Source of the DNA: Anaerolineaceae bacterium
Lineage (GTDB): Bacteria > Chloroflexota > Anaerolineae > Anaerolineales > Anaerolineaceae
DNA length: 64,000 nt
Reading direction: 5' to 3'
Assembly (NCBI GenBank): GCA_030653365.1
Contig: JAURZL010000019.1
Location: forward strand, 186,001-250,000
A model generated the notes under the pieces. The model ran no database searches, was not told where the DNA came from, and saw only the letters and a list, made by a program, of their open reading frames with translations. Positions within the stretch are counted from its first letter, which is position 1; the number at the start of each line of letters is the position of its first letter. A program made the position numbers and the translations under genes. Positions 57,017 through 64,000 of this stretch are shown one piece after another.

Positions 57017-60000
57017 CTAATCCTGATAACGCAGGCGCACAAGGTCCTGTAATTCTTCTGTGGATAGATCGGTAATCCAGGCTTCACCAGCACCAAGCAC
57101 TGATTCTGCCAAACCTTTTTTGGATTCGATCATTTCATCGATTTTTTCTTCCAGAGTACCTACGGTGACAAATTTATGTACCTGAACATTGCGATTTTGC
57201 CCTATCCGGAATGCTCGATCAGTCGCCTGATCTTCTACAGCTGGGTTCCACCAACGGTCGAAATGAATTACATGGTTAGCGCGGGTGAGGTTGAGTCCAA
57301 TTCCACCTGCTTTTAAAGATAATATAAAAATTTGTGGACCATTTTCATCTTCCATAAAGCGTTTGATCATTTGATCACGCATCTTCACCGGTGTGTTGCC
57401 ATACAAAAAGAGCGTTTGTGTGTTTAGCGTGGTTGCCAGATAACTGTTCAATAGTTTTCCCATTTCCGCAAATTGGGTGAAAATTAATACCCGGTCACCG
57501 ACAGCCACAATTTCTTCCAGCATTTCCACCAGACGTTTGAGTTTACCGGATCGATCATGCATTTCACGTGCAGGTGGTACGTGTCCATTGATTTTTTGAA
57601 GGAATTGAAGGGGATGATTGCAGATTTGTTTTAACTTGGTTAACATCGCTAATACCAGACCATGGCGTTCGATGCCTTCACTCTCGGCAATCTTCTTCAT
57701 CACATCATTGATCAATTTCTGGTAAAGACTTGCCTGTTCTTCTGTGAGATGGCAATATGCCTTGACTTCAATTTTTTCCGGCAAGTCGGTAATTACATTT
57801 GGATCGGTTTTCAGACGGCGGAGGATGAAAGGCGAAACCAATTCTTTTAGTTGACCGGTTATTTCAGGATCGTGGAAACGTTCGATGGGGATTGCAAATT
57901 CGCGACGGAAACGTTCACGTGTTCCCAGGTAGCCCGGGTTAAGGAATTGCATGATTGACCATAGTTCCATCAGGCGGTTTTCTACCGGGGTGCCGGTCAA
58001 AGCAAAACGGAAACTGGCTTTCAATGCACGCACTGCCTGGGTTTGTTTGGCGGCTGGATTCTTGATATTCTGTGCTTCATCCAGAATGACGCCATGCCAT
58101 TGAATGGATTGCAATTCTTCGAGATCCTGACGGATCAACGGGTAACTGGTGATAAATAATTCGGTTTCATTCGCATTTTGGATCATTTCATGGTTACGAT
58201 AACGGGTTGGTCCCTGGTGTTTGTAAATCTTTAGATCAGGTGCAAAACGACGGGTCTCACGCTGCCAGTTGGTTACAACCGATGTTGGACATACTAATAA
58301 AACCGGTCCAGGCAATTTTCCGCCATTATTTTCTTTTTCATGTGCAAGTAAGGCCAATGCCTGTATGGTTTTACCTAAACCCATATCATCCGCCAGGATC
58401 GCTCCCAATCCCCAGCGTTGGAAAAATGAAAGCCATGAAAAACCGTAGGTTTGATAGGGCCGTAGTTTTCCTCTCAAGGTTTGGGGTTGTGGTAACACGA
58501 TCATTTTCTCATGACCATCAAGGCCATCCAGCCACTCCTGCACCCAACCTTCAGCATCGACACCATCAATGGGCAGACCTTCTGCGCCGGTCTGACCACC
58601 CAATACATATTGAGCAGCCTGCATCAAGCCCATTTGTCCGCCCTGGCCTTCGGCATCCCAGAAGCGGCGGGCAGCTTGAACCTGTTCACTATCCAACTGA
58701 ACCCATTTTCTGTTTAATTGCACCAAAGGTTCATTCAGAGAGGTTAAAGCGTCAAATTCAGCTCTTGAAAGGCGGGTGTCCCCTAATGATAATTCCCAGC
58801 GATAATTTACCAGCGAATTGACATTGAGTCCCCCAGCTTTCAAACGGACTTGAGAACTGGACATCGGCGGAGATAGTTGCAAGCGAACACCCAGACGGGC
58901 ACCACTGGTATCCCACCAGTCAGGAGCCAAAATACCAAATCCAGCTTCATCCAACAAAAGGGCTGTGGTACGCAGGAATTGATAAGCCTCATGCGTATTT
59001 ATTTTGACATCGGTCGGATATCGATTTTGTAAACTTTCTGCGATTGGTTCAAAATGACGAGCGGTATAACCCAATCCCATCAGGATTTTTTCTTGCGGCA
59101 TATCACAGCGTTTCCCATCCACAACAAGTGTTGTTGTGCGAGTATTCCAAATCTGATCAGCACTAATCAGGAGACTGGGATCATCGCGTGATTGTAATAA
59201 ATATCGAATTTGCCAGTCGGGATCTTTCAGGGAAGCGATTTGATCTTCAGGGGAAATCAATTGAAAAGCCACACGGAAATAATTATCTCCTGCAGCCTGC
59301 AGATTACGCATCCAGGCACGCACACTGCTATATAATGCAGTTGCCTGTACCGCAGAAATCTTTATAGTTGCGTCAGAACTGAATAATGCCTTAACCCAGG
59401 CTTCAAAGGGGGTAGGATTCTCCGGAATCAGACGAATTGCCTCGGAACTGCTGCCCCAGGAGCGTGCCAAAGCATCACAAATTGTGTTTAAGAAACTGTC
59501 CAACAAAGCCCGCGCTGGCGGAAGCGATCCTGGATAGATACGATCACCATGTAATGATTCCGACCGGCAAATAGGCGGCATTGCTGAAACTAATTTTGCC
59601 ATGCGGGGTCCATCATCTTTCCCATCCAGTACAGGCTGCCAGCGTGCATGGAAGGCATCTTTGGTTGGGCTGATGGGTACCATGATAGGCATCATCTTTT
59701 GTTCGGAGAGAATTTCTAATGCCAGGCTGGAAACATTTTGCCAGTAGATTGCATCCTGACCGAGGACGAAATCACTGAATGGGCTTTCCTGTGGTAAATT
59801 GATCAAAACACTGAAAGCAGTTGAAGCAGGTAAAAAGAGGCCATCAATGCGCCAGGGTGCGAGGAAGGGATCCGTTTCCAGATCCAGTTCCCAGATATGG
59901 TTAAGAACGGGTGAAGGAATTGGACCTGTTCGGGTGGATGGCATATGCAACGTGATCAGATTGGGTTTCGCACTTTCCAACGGTGTACCCAGCCCAATAC

Positions 60001-60178
60001 GGTCCTGTATTAAATCAGGCATTAACGCATACGGATGTTCATTTGGTTTGGGCGATTCAGGAATTTCGCCTTCCAAATAGGGGGGAGCAGGGCTCTCGTC
60101 TGTTTCTGCCCAGAATAAGATCCCACCCTGGTCAGATGGTTTTCGTGGCGGTTGCCAATGTGAATGGATTACCCACAT
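57017..60178 (-). CDS. SNF2-family DEAD/H-box helicase (SWI2/SNF2 type)
   Basis: A 1053-residue protein. The N-terminal 450 residues are a DUF3670-like region found in bacterial SNF2 proteins. The ATPase has 'LADDMGLGKT' (Walker A Lys near 602), 'ILDEAQNIKN' (DEAQ, near 697) and 'ALTGTPVENRLMELWSI'. The second lobe has 'ILSLKAGGIGLNLTRANHVI' and 'DQATDRAFRIGQ' (motifs V and VI, near 960–990). It should move along double-stranded DNA or displace proteins from it. The start codon lacks a ribosome site; TAATCT lies 6 nt upstream, so a leaderless mRNA is possible. A SWIM protein follows after 9 bp. Confidence 0.93.
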   Translation of the reverse strand: MWVIHSHWQPPRKPSDQGGILFWAETDESPAPPYLEGEIPESPKPNEHPYALMPDLIQDRIGLGTPLESAKPNLITLHMPSTRTGPIPSPVLNHIWELDLETDPFLAPWRIDGLFLPASTAFSVLINLPQESPFSDFVLGQDAIYWQNVSSLALEILSEQKMMPIMVPISPTKDAFHARWQPVLDGKDDGPRMAKLVSAMPPICRSESLHGDRIYPGSLPPARALLDSFLNTICDALARSWGSSSEAIRLIPENPTPFEAWVKALFSSDATIKISAVQATALYSSVRAWMRNLQAAGDNYFRVAFQLISPEDQIASLKDPDWQIRYLLQSRDDPSLLISADQIWNTRTTTLVVDGKRCDMPQEKILMGLGYTARHFEPIAESLQNRYPTDVKINTHEAYQFLRTTALLLDEAGFGILAPDWWDTSGARLGVRLQLSPPMSSSQVRLKAGGLNVNSLVNYRWELSLGDTRLSRAEFDALTSLNEPLVQLNRKWVQLDSEQVQAARRFWDAEGQGGQMGLMQAAQYVLGGQTGAEGLPIDGVDAEGWVQEWLDGLDGHEKMIVLPQPQTLRGKLRPYQTYGFSWLSFFQRWGLGAILADDMGLGKTIQALALLAHEKENNGGKLPGPVLLVCPTSVVTNWQRETRRFAPDLKIYKHQGPTRYRNHEMIQNANETELFITSYPLIRQDLEELQSIQWHGVILDEAQNIKNPAAKQTQAVRALKASFRFALTGTPVENRLMELWSIMQFLNPGYLGTRERFRREFAIPIERFHDPEITGQLKELVSPFILRRLKTDPNVITDLPEKIEVKAYCHLTEEQASLYQKLINDVMKKIAESEGIERHGLVLAMLTKLKQICNHPLQFLQKINGHVPPAREMHDRSGKLKRLVEMLEEIVAVGDRVLIFTQFAEMGKLLNSYLATTLNTQTLFLYGNTPVKMRDQMIKRFMEDENGPQIFILSLKAGGIGLNLTRANHVIHFDRWWNPAVEDQATDRAFRIGQNRNVQVHKFVTVGTLEEKIDEMIESKKGLAESVLGAGEAWITDLSTEELQDLVRLRYQD

Positions 60179-60605
60179 AGTTTTAGATTAAGAAATCCAG
60201 TATCCTTTCCTTGCGTTGATTACCCTATAAGAATTCAATTTTGATTTTTAAATCCGTCATGTAATTTTTAAATGATTATGTTTTTTTATTAATTGTTAAT
60301 AAGCGGTAAAGAAAAGCAAAAGTAGATAAGTTACCTGCAAATTTACTCAAATTTTTATAGAGATTTGTCGTTTTGTAAAATTTTGATAATGACGTATCCT
60401 TTTTTCCCCGCAGTTCTATTGTCGATTGTGCCAACCAATCCAGGGGATAATTGACCCTGAGAATTGTTGGGTTTTCTGAAGAAGAATTGCATGTGCCCGG
60501 GAAATGGAAGCCCGTTCACCTGATTTCAGAAAATCATGACAATGAGCTGCAATTCAGCTGAGCTGATGGTTAATTCTACCATGAATTTGTTTTTGTCAAG
60601 GGAAA
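60179..60605. other. 427-bp region without a gene
   Basis: No supported reading frame is present. The part near 60179 should hold the SNF2 promoter. At 60472–60533 a nested inverted repeat is seen: TTTTCTGAA (60472–60480) pairs with TTCAGAAAA (60525–60533), enclosing a smaller GGG/CCC stem. A CAGGG/CCCTG hairpin lies just before it at about 60441–60459. They may end the transcript of the ABM-type gene, but no clear T run follows. Confidence 0.35.
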
Positions 60606-60899
60606 TCAGACGCGTAGATAACGGCCAAATACATGATATTCATTGCGGTATGGAGATGAACCAGCATTACAGAACAAATCGATGCAAGTATTGGAAAGCT
60701 TCTGTTCATGTGCATTTTTGAATATCTCTTCACTCTCCCAGGTGGTGATGATCTGCCAGAGCTTGGGTTCTGCCTGACACTGGATTAACATCGAGGATAA
60801 GATACCCTTGGGGGCTGTTCGAATGGCTCGTTCGTAAGATTTCTCAAGAATGCGCCAATTTTCTTCCGCAACACGACCGGATAAAATAGTGACGAACAT
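60606..60899 (-). CDS. ABM-fold (antibiotic biosynthesis monooxygenase-like) protein
   Basis: A 97-residue protein with the layout of a dimeric alpha–beta barrel: 'MFVTILSGRVAEENW', a helix to about 35, 'SSMLIQCQAEPKLWQIITTWES' as two strands, then 'EEIFKNAHEQ'. ABM-domain proteins are small monooxygenases or haem-binding proteins, and many have no known substrate. The start at 60899 is set by GGGAGG four to five bases upstream. It stands alone on the minus strand between the sdh operon and the SNF2 gene. Confidence 0.72.
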   Translation of the reverse strand: MFVTILSGRVAEENWRILEKSYERAIRTAPKGILSSMLIQCQAEPKLWQIITTWESEEIFKNAHEQKLSNTCIDLFCNAGSSPYRNEYHVFGRYLRV

Positions 60900-61024
60900 A
60901 TGCCCTCCCTTCAATAACTCAATCTCTCAAAGAACTGAAGAGATCTGATAACTATATGATACACAGTTTGCTACCATTTTTATAGTATTAATTTTTGTAT
61001 CATCCCAATAAAACGGGGTCGTCT

Positions 61025-61058
61025 TGTATTTTTGGCGGGTATCACTGCCAAAAATACA
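61025..61058 (-). terminator. Hairpin at the 3' end of the sdh operon
   Basis: Perfect 12-bp arms TGTATTTTTGGC (61025–61036) and GCCAAAAATACA (61047–61058) with a 10-nt loop, 37 bp after the sdhB stop. No T run follows on the minus strand, so it may protect the mRNA end rather than terminate on its own. Confidence 0.5.
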
Positions 61059-61095
61059 CTGATCGCTAAGATGAAAAGATACTTATTTTATATAA

Positions 61096-61806
61096 TTATT
61101 CTATTTTTCCACTATTTATTACTTGTTTTACCTCAGCGATTGCCTTGGTGATTTCAATTTCACGTGGGCAAGCTTCAGTACAGTTAAAGGCTGTCCGGCA
61201 ACGCCAGACACCACTGTCTTCATTCATAATTTCCAGTCTTTCTGTTGCTGCGGTATCACGGCTGTCAAATATGAAGCGGTGTGCATTGACGATGGCCGCC
61301 GGACCGACATATTTTCCATTTGCCCAGAAGGATGGACAGGAAGTAGTGCAGGCGGCACAAAGGATGCATTTTGTGGTGTCATCAAACCGTTCGCGTTGAC
61401 TGGGGCTTTGCAGTCGTTCTTTACCATCTTCTGGAAGTGGTTCATCATTTACAAAGTAAGGCATCACAGACCGGAAATGTTCAAAAAATGGTTCCATGTC
61501 AACAATGAGATCGCGCAATACTTTGAGACCCAGAATTGGTTCAACTGTAATTTGAGAGCTTTTCAGATCCTTCACCAATATCTTACAAGCTAATGCATTT
61601 CTCCCGTTTATTCGCATCGCATCCGAGCCACACACGCCATGCGCACAGGATCGGCGGTAACCGAGCCCAGGATCAACATCCGCCCGGACTTGTTCGAGCA
61701 CATCCAACACACGGTCATTGGGATCAACATCCATTTCATAGGTATCATAATGAGGTTTGTTACCTGTGTGGGGAAGATAGCGAAAAACTTTTAATTTGAT
61801 CTGCAT
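61096..61806 (-). CDS. sdhB: Succinate dehydrogenase/fumarate reductase iron–sulphur subunit
   Basis: A 236-residue SdhB. The [2Fe-2S] site is 'CAHGVCGSDAM', with Asp in place of the third Cys as in E. coli SdhB, and a later Cys in 'NALACKILV'. 'CILCAACTTSCPS' and 'CRTAFNCTEACPREI' hold the [4Fe-4S] and [3Fe-4S] ligands. It passes electrons from the flavin subunit to quinone at the membrane anchor. The order here is anchor, flavoprotein, then iron–sulphur protein. The ATG has AAGGAG upstream with normal spacing, 62 bp after sdhA. Confidence 0.95.
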   Translation of the reverse strand: MQIKLKVFRYLPHTGNKPHYDTYEMDVDPNDRVLDVLEQVRADVDPGLGYRRSCAHGVCGSDAMRINGRNALACKILVKDLKSSQITVEPILGLKVLRDLIVDMEPFFEHFRSVMPYFVNDEPLPEDGKERLQSPSQRERFDDTTKCILCAACTTSCPSFWANGKYVGPAAIVNAHRFIFDSRDTAATERLEIMNEDSGVWRCRTAFNCTEACPREIEITKAIAEVKQVINSGKIE

Positions 61807-61868
61807 AAGGTACTCCTTAAGTGCTCTTATGTTTTTTAGTATTCACCAACACTAATGAGACAATGAGT

Positions 61869-63662
61869 CTAATATTTACGTTCTTTAGGCTCAAATTGTG
61901 TTACCGTAACCGGTTTATAACCCAGCCGTACCTTCTCATCTTCCAACCATGCAAAGGTGTGTTTCATCCAATCCTGATCGTTTCGATTGGGGAAATCTTC
62001 ACGGGCATGTGCTCCCCGGCTTTCTTTACGGGCTAATGCAGATTCGGCAGTGACCAAAGCCAAATCCAGCATATTTCCCAATTCCCACGTGTTTAATAGT
62101 TCCATGTTGTAAATGGTGCTGGCATCCTGGGTGCGGACTTCGCTGTAACGTTGTCGTAATTCTTTCACTTTCTCCACAGCAAGAGCAAGTCCCTCTTCTG
62201 TGCGAAATACACCGACATGGTCCATCATGACTGTTCGCATTTCCTGGCCGATTTTGGCAGGATTTTCTTTTCCACTTCCATTCCGCAAACGGTCAATCTG
62301 TTCCTGTGTGAAAGCTATGGTATCCTCGGGCAGAACAGGATAATCAACACCTTTCGCATATTCAGCGGCTTTTATGCCGGCGTGTTTTCCAAACACTACC
62401 AGGTCAACCAATGAGTTTGTCCCCAGACGGTTGGCACCATGCACCGAGACACAGGCGCACTCACCTGCAGCATACAAGCCTGGTACTATTGTGCCATTTT
62501 CATCCATTAGCACCTCACCGAATTTATTTGTAGGAATACCTCCCATGGCATAATGGGCGGTTGGTTGCACAGGCATAGGATCTTTCACCGGGTCGACACC
62601 CAGATATGTTCGACAGAAATCGGTAATATCCGGAATTTTGCTGGTAATTTCATCTGCAGTGACCCGATAAGGGCTGCCATCTGGGCGGGTGCGACCATCC
62701 AGGGCTGCATATTTATTGATTACATCCGGGCGCGCATCCAGATAAACATAATTTTTGCCATCGATGCCATTCCCCGCTTTAACTTCTAAATATAAAGCCC
62801 TGCTGACCACATCACGAGAAGCCAAATCCTTGATATTTGGTGCGTAGCGCTCCATGAAGCGTTCCCCCTTACCATTGATCAAGACCCCGCCTTCTCCGCG
62901 CACTGCTTCCGTGATCAGAATGCCCAGTTTGATAATGCCGGTGGGGTGGAATTGGAAGAATTCCATATCCTCCATCGGTATTCCCCGGCGGGCTAACACG
63001 GCAGCACCATCTCCGGTGTAAGCATATGCGTTGGAAGTGATATCCCAGATTCGCCCATGCCCACCGGTGGCAAAAATGACCGCTTTGGCGTGAAACACAT
63101 GGATTTCACCGGTCGCCAGCTCCAGCGCTACCACGCCAGCGGTTTTGCCATCCTGCAGAATCAAATCCATGACATGAAACTCATTATAGAATTGGGTGTC
63201 ATTTTTAACGCATTGTTGAAACAGAGTTTGAAGGATCATATGACCCGTTCGGTCAGCTGCATAACAGGACCGGTGAACGGATTTACCAGTCTTATTGTTT
63301 GTGTGACCGCCAAATGGACGTTGGGTAATACGTCCTTCAGGTGTTCGCGAAAACGGCAAGCCAAAATGTTCGAGGTCATATACAGACTGAACAGCCTGTT
63401 CGCACATAAACTCGATCGCATCCTGATCACCGAGATAATCACTGCCTTTGACTGTATCATAGGCATGCCATTCCCAATGATCCTCTTCAATGTTTCCGAG
63501 AGCTGCACCAATTCCACCTTGCGCAGCCCCTGTATGTGATCGAATTGGGTATAGCTTGCTTACAACAGCTGTTTTTGCGTTTTGAGAGGCATACAGAGCA
63601 GCCATCAAACCTGCTCCACCACCTCCAACAATGATGACATCATAGTTATGGGTTTGTGACAT
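61869..63662 (-). CDS. sdhA: Succinate dehydrogenase/fumarate reductase flavoprotein subunit
   Basis: A 597-residue SdhA. It opens with '[17 protein letters not shown]', carries the covalent FAD His in '[16 protein letters not shown]' near residue 42, and has '[14 protein letters not shown]' near 130. The active-site region contains '[14 protein letters not shown]' and '[19 protein letters not shown]'. It oxidises succinate to fumarate in the TCA cycle, or runs in reverse during anaerobic growth; sequence alone does not decide this. The ATG has GGAGG five bases upstream and lies 9 bp after the sdhD stop. Confidence 0.96.
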   Translation of the reverse strand: MSQTHNYDVIIVGGGGAGLMAALYASQNAKTAVVSKLYPIRSHTGAAQGGIGAALGNIEEDHWEWHAYDTVKGSDYLGDQDAIEFMCEQAVQSVYDLEHFGLPFSRTPEGRITQRPFGGHTNNKTGKSVHRSCYAADRTGHMILQTLFQQCVKNDTQFYNEFHVMDLILQDGKTAGVVALELATGEIHVFHAKAVIFATGGHGRIWDITSNAYAYTGDGAAVLARRGIPMEDMEFFQFHPTGIIKLGILITEAVRGEGGVLINGKGERFMERYAPNIKDLASRDVVSRALYLEVKAGNGIDGKNYVYLDARPDVINKYAALDGRTRPDGSPYRVTADEITSKIPDITDFCRTYLGVDPVKDPMPVQPTAHYAMGGIPTNKFGEVLMDENGTIVPGLYAAGECACVSVHGANRLGTNSLVDLVVFGKHAGIKAAEYAKGVDYPVLPEDTIAFTQEQIDRLRNGSGKENPAKIGQEMRTVMMDHVGVFRTEEGLALAVEKVKELRQRYSEVRTQDASTIYNMELLNTWELGNMLDLALVTAESALARKESRGAHAREDFPNRNDQDWMKHTFAWLEDEKVRLGYKPVTVTQFEPKERKY

Positions 63663-63671
63663 TGACCCTCC

Positions 63672-64000
63672 TCAGGACATTGGACGAACGCCGCCGATCA
63701 GTGCAATGGCACCAATCGCGGTGATGATAAACCAGAATAAAAACAAGCCCCAGTGCATGAATTTTCTACCACGTTCACTATGAATAAAATCATTGAGAAC
63801 CTGACGGATACCATTGACTCCATGGGCAAAGGCAAATGCCAATAGCAATGCATCATAAATGCGCCAGCCAATACTCGCCCAACGCATCGCCACATAATCC
63901 AGGTCAATGCGATGGACTCCAACGATTACATCCTGCAGGATCAGATGTCCAAATACCAAAGGAATCAGCAACACAGCACTGTAGCGCATAAATGACCAGG
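63672..64000 (-). CDS. sdhD: Succinate dehydrogenase membrane anchor, N-terminus outside window
   Basis: The frame stays open to the right edge, and the visible start 'WSFMRYSAVLLIPLVFGHL' matches the middle of the first helix of SdhD-type anchors, so the true start lies beyond 64000. About 109 residues are seen, with three helices (near the window edge, about 35–60 and about 80–103 of the visible part). His residues in 'FGHL' and 'FAFAHGVNGIR' fit the haem-b axial positions. It holds SdhAB at the membrane and forms the quinone site with SdhC, which should be just upstream. Stop and sdhA start are 9 bp apart. Confidence 0.82.
   Translation of the reverse strand, partial: WSFMRYSAVLLIPLVFGHLILQDVIVGVHRIDLDYVAMRWASIGWRIYDALLLAFAFAHGVNGIRQVLNDFIHSERGRKFMHWGLFLFWFIITAIGAIALIGGVRPMS

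Noticed and set aside
61123-61593. Long open frame of 156 codons on the plus strand
   Set aside because: It lies antisense to the well-supported sdhB gene and encodes no recognisable protein; it is a coding shadow.
1-64000. CRISPR array, prophage, integron or insertion sequence
   Set aside because: No regularly spaced repeats, transposase, integrase or phage structural genes were found on either strand.

Overview
The window looks like chromosomal DNA of a low-to-moderate GC member of the Chloroflexota, most likely class Anaerolineae. This is inferred from gene content, not from a search. The clues are a cytosolic zinc-ribbon protein with a membrane anchor and an extracytoplasmic SH3-like domain, several Pro/Thr-rich secreted proteins, a Roadblock–V4R–response-regulator cluster, DUF4013/DUF4173-type membrane proteins, a T-box in front of pheST, ribonuclease J, and succinate dehydrogenase genes. 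There are no phage genes, transposases, CRISPR arrays or rRNA genes. Three tRNA genes (Phe, Gly, Cys) are present, none with an encoded CCA.

Layout. 1–5.5 kb: LiaF-like membrane proteins, a phospholipid pair (LpxL-type acyltransferase and CDP-alcohol phosphatidyltransferase), a GNAT acetyltransferase, a DUF4013-like membrane protein, a PfkB sugar kinase and the zinc-ribbon/SH3 protein. 5.7–14.3 kb: ribonuclease J, dnaA with a long structured, AT-rich upstream region (possible oriC), an FAD oxidoreductase and flippase-like pair, a DUF4173-like protein with a 46-residue membrane protein upstream, and an FmdB-type zinc ribbon. 14.7–23.5 kb: D-aminopeptidase, Nudix hydrolase, endonuclease III, an asparaginase–MBL-like–histidine kinase cluster, an AAC(3)-like protein, an M23 peptidase and miaB. 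23.7–30.1 kb: an exported cluster (alpha/beta hydrolase, C39 peptidase with TPRs, HEYTH metallopeptidase), a HAD phosphatase, a four-helix membrane protein and a Gfo/Idh/MocA oxidoreductase. 30.2–38.5 kb: an RSH protein with a worn synthetase half, tRNA-Phe, a YabE-like G5/3D protein overlapping rsmA, a dolichol-phosphate-mannose-synthase-like enzyme, the Roadblock–V4R–REC cluster and a BchI-type AAA+ ATPase. 38.5–43.1 kb: a frameshifted Nudix gene and a tightly coupled operon of a B12-binding mutase-like protein, an opine-dehydrogenase-family enzyme and a nucleotidyltransferase. 43.1–48.6 kb: an ECF sigma factor with a likely membrane anti-sigma protein, facing a DUF4097 beta-helix protein from matched promoters, then an HExxH lipoprotein. 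48.6–64 kb: tRNA-Gly and tRNA-Cys, a solute-binding lipoprotein, T-box-controlled pheST, remains of an ABC operon, a SWIM/SNF2 pair, an ABM-fold protein and sdhB–sdhA–sdhD.

How it fits together. Much of the accessory content concerns the cell envelope and secretion, which suits an organism feeding on polymers and peptides. Regulation can be read directly at three places: the T-box in front of pheST, the matched divergent ECF promoters, and a group of extended -10 boxes lying exactly 7 nt before an ATG, which suggests leaderless mRNAs. The strongest candidates for undescribed biology are the B12-binding/opine-dehydrogenase/nucleotidyltransferase operon and the ECF-controlled protein with alternating NG and FG turns about every 19–20 residues.
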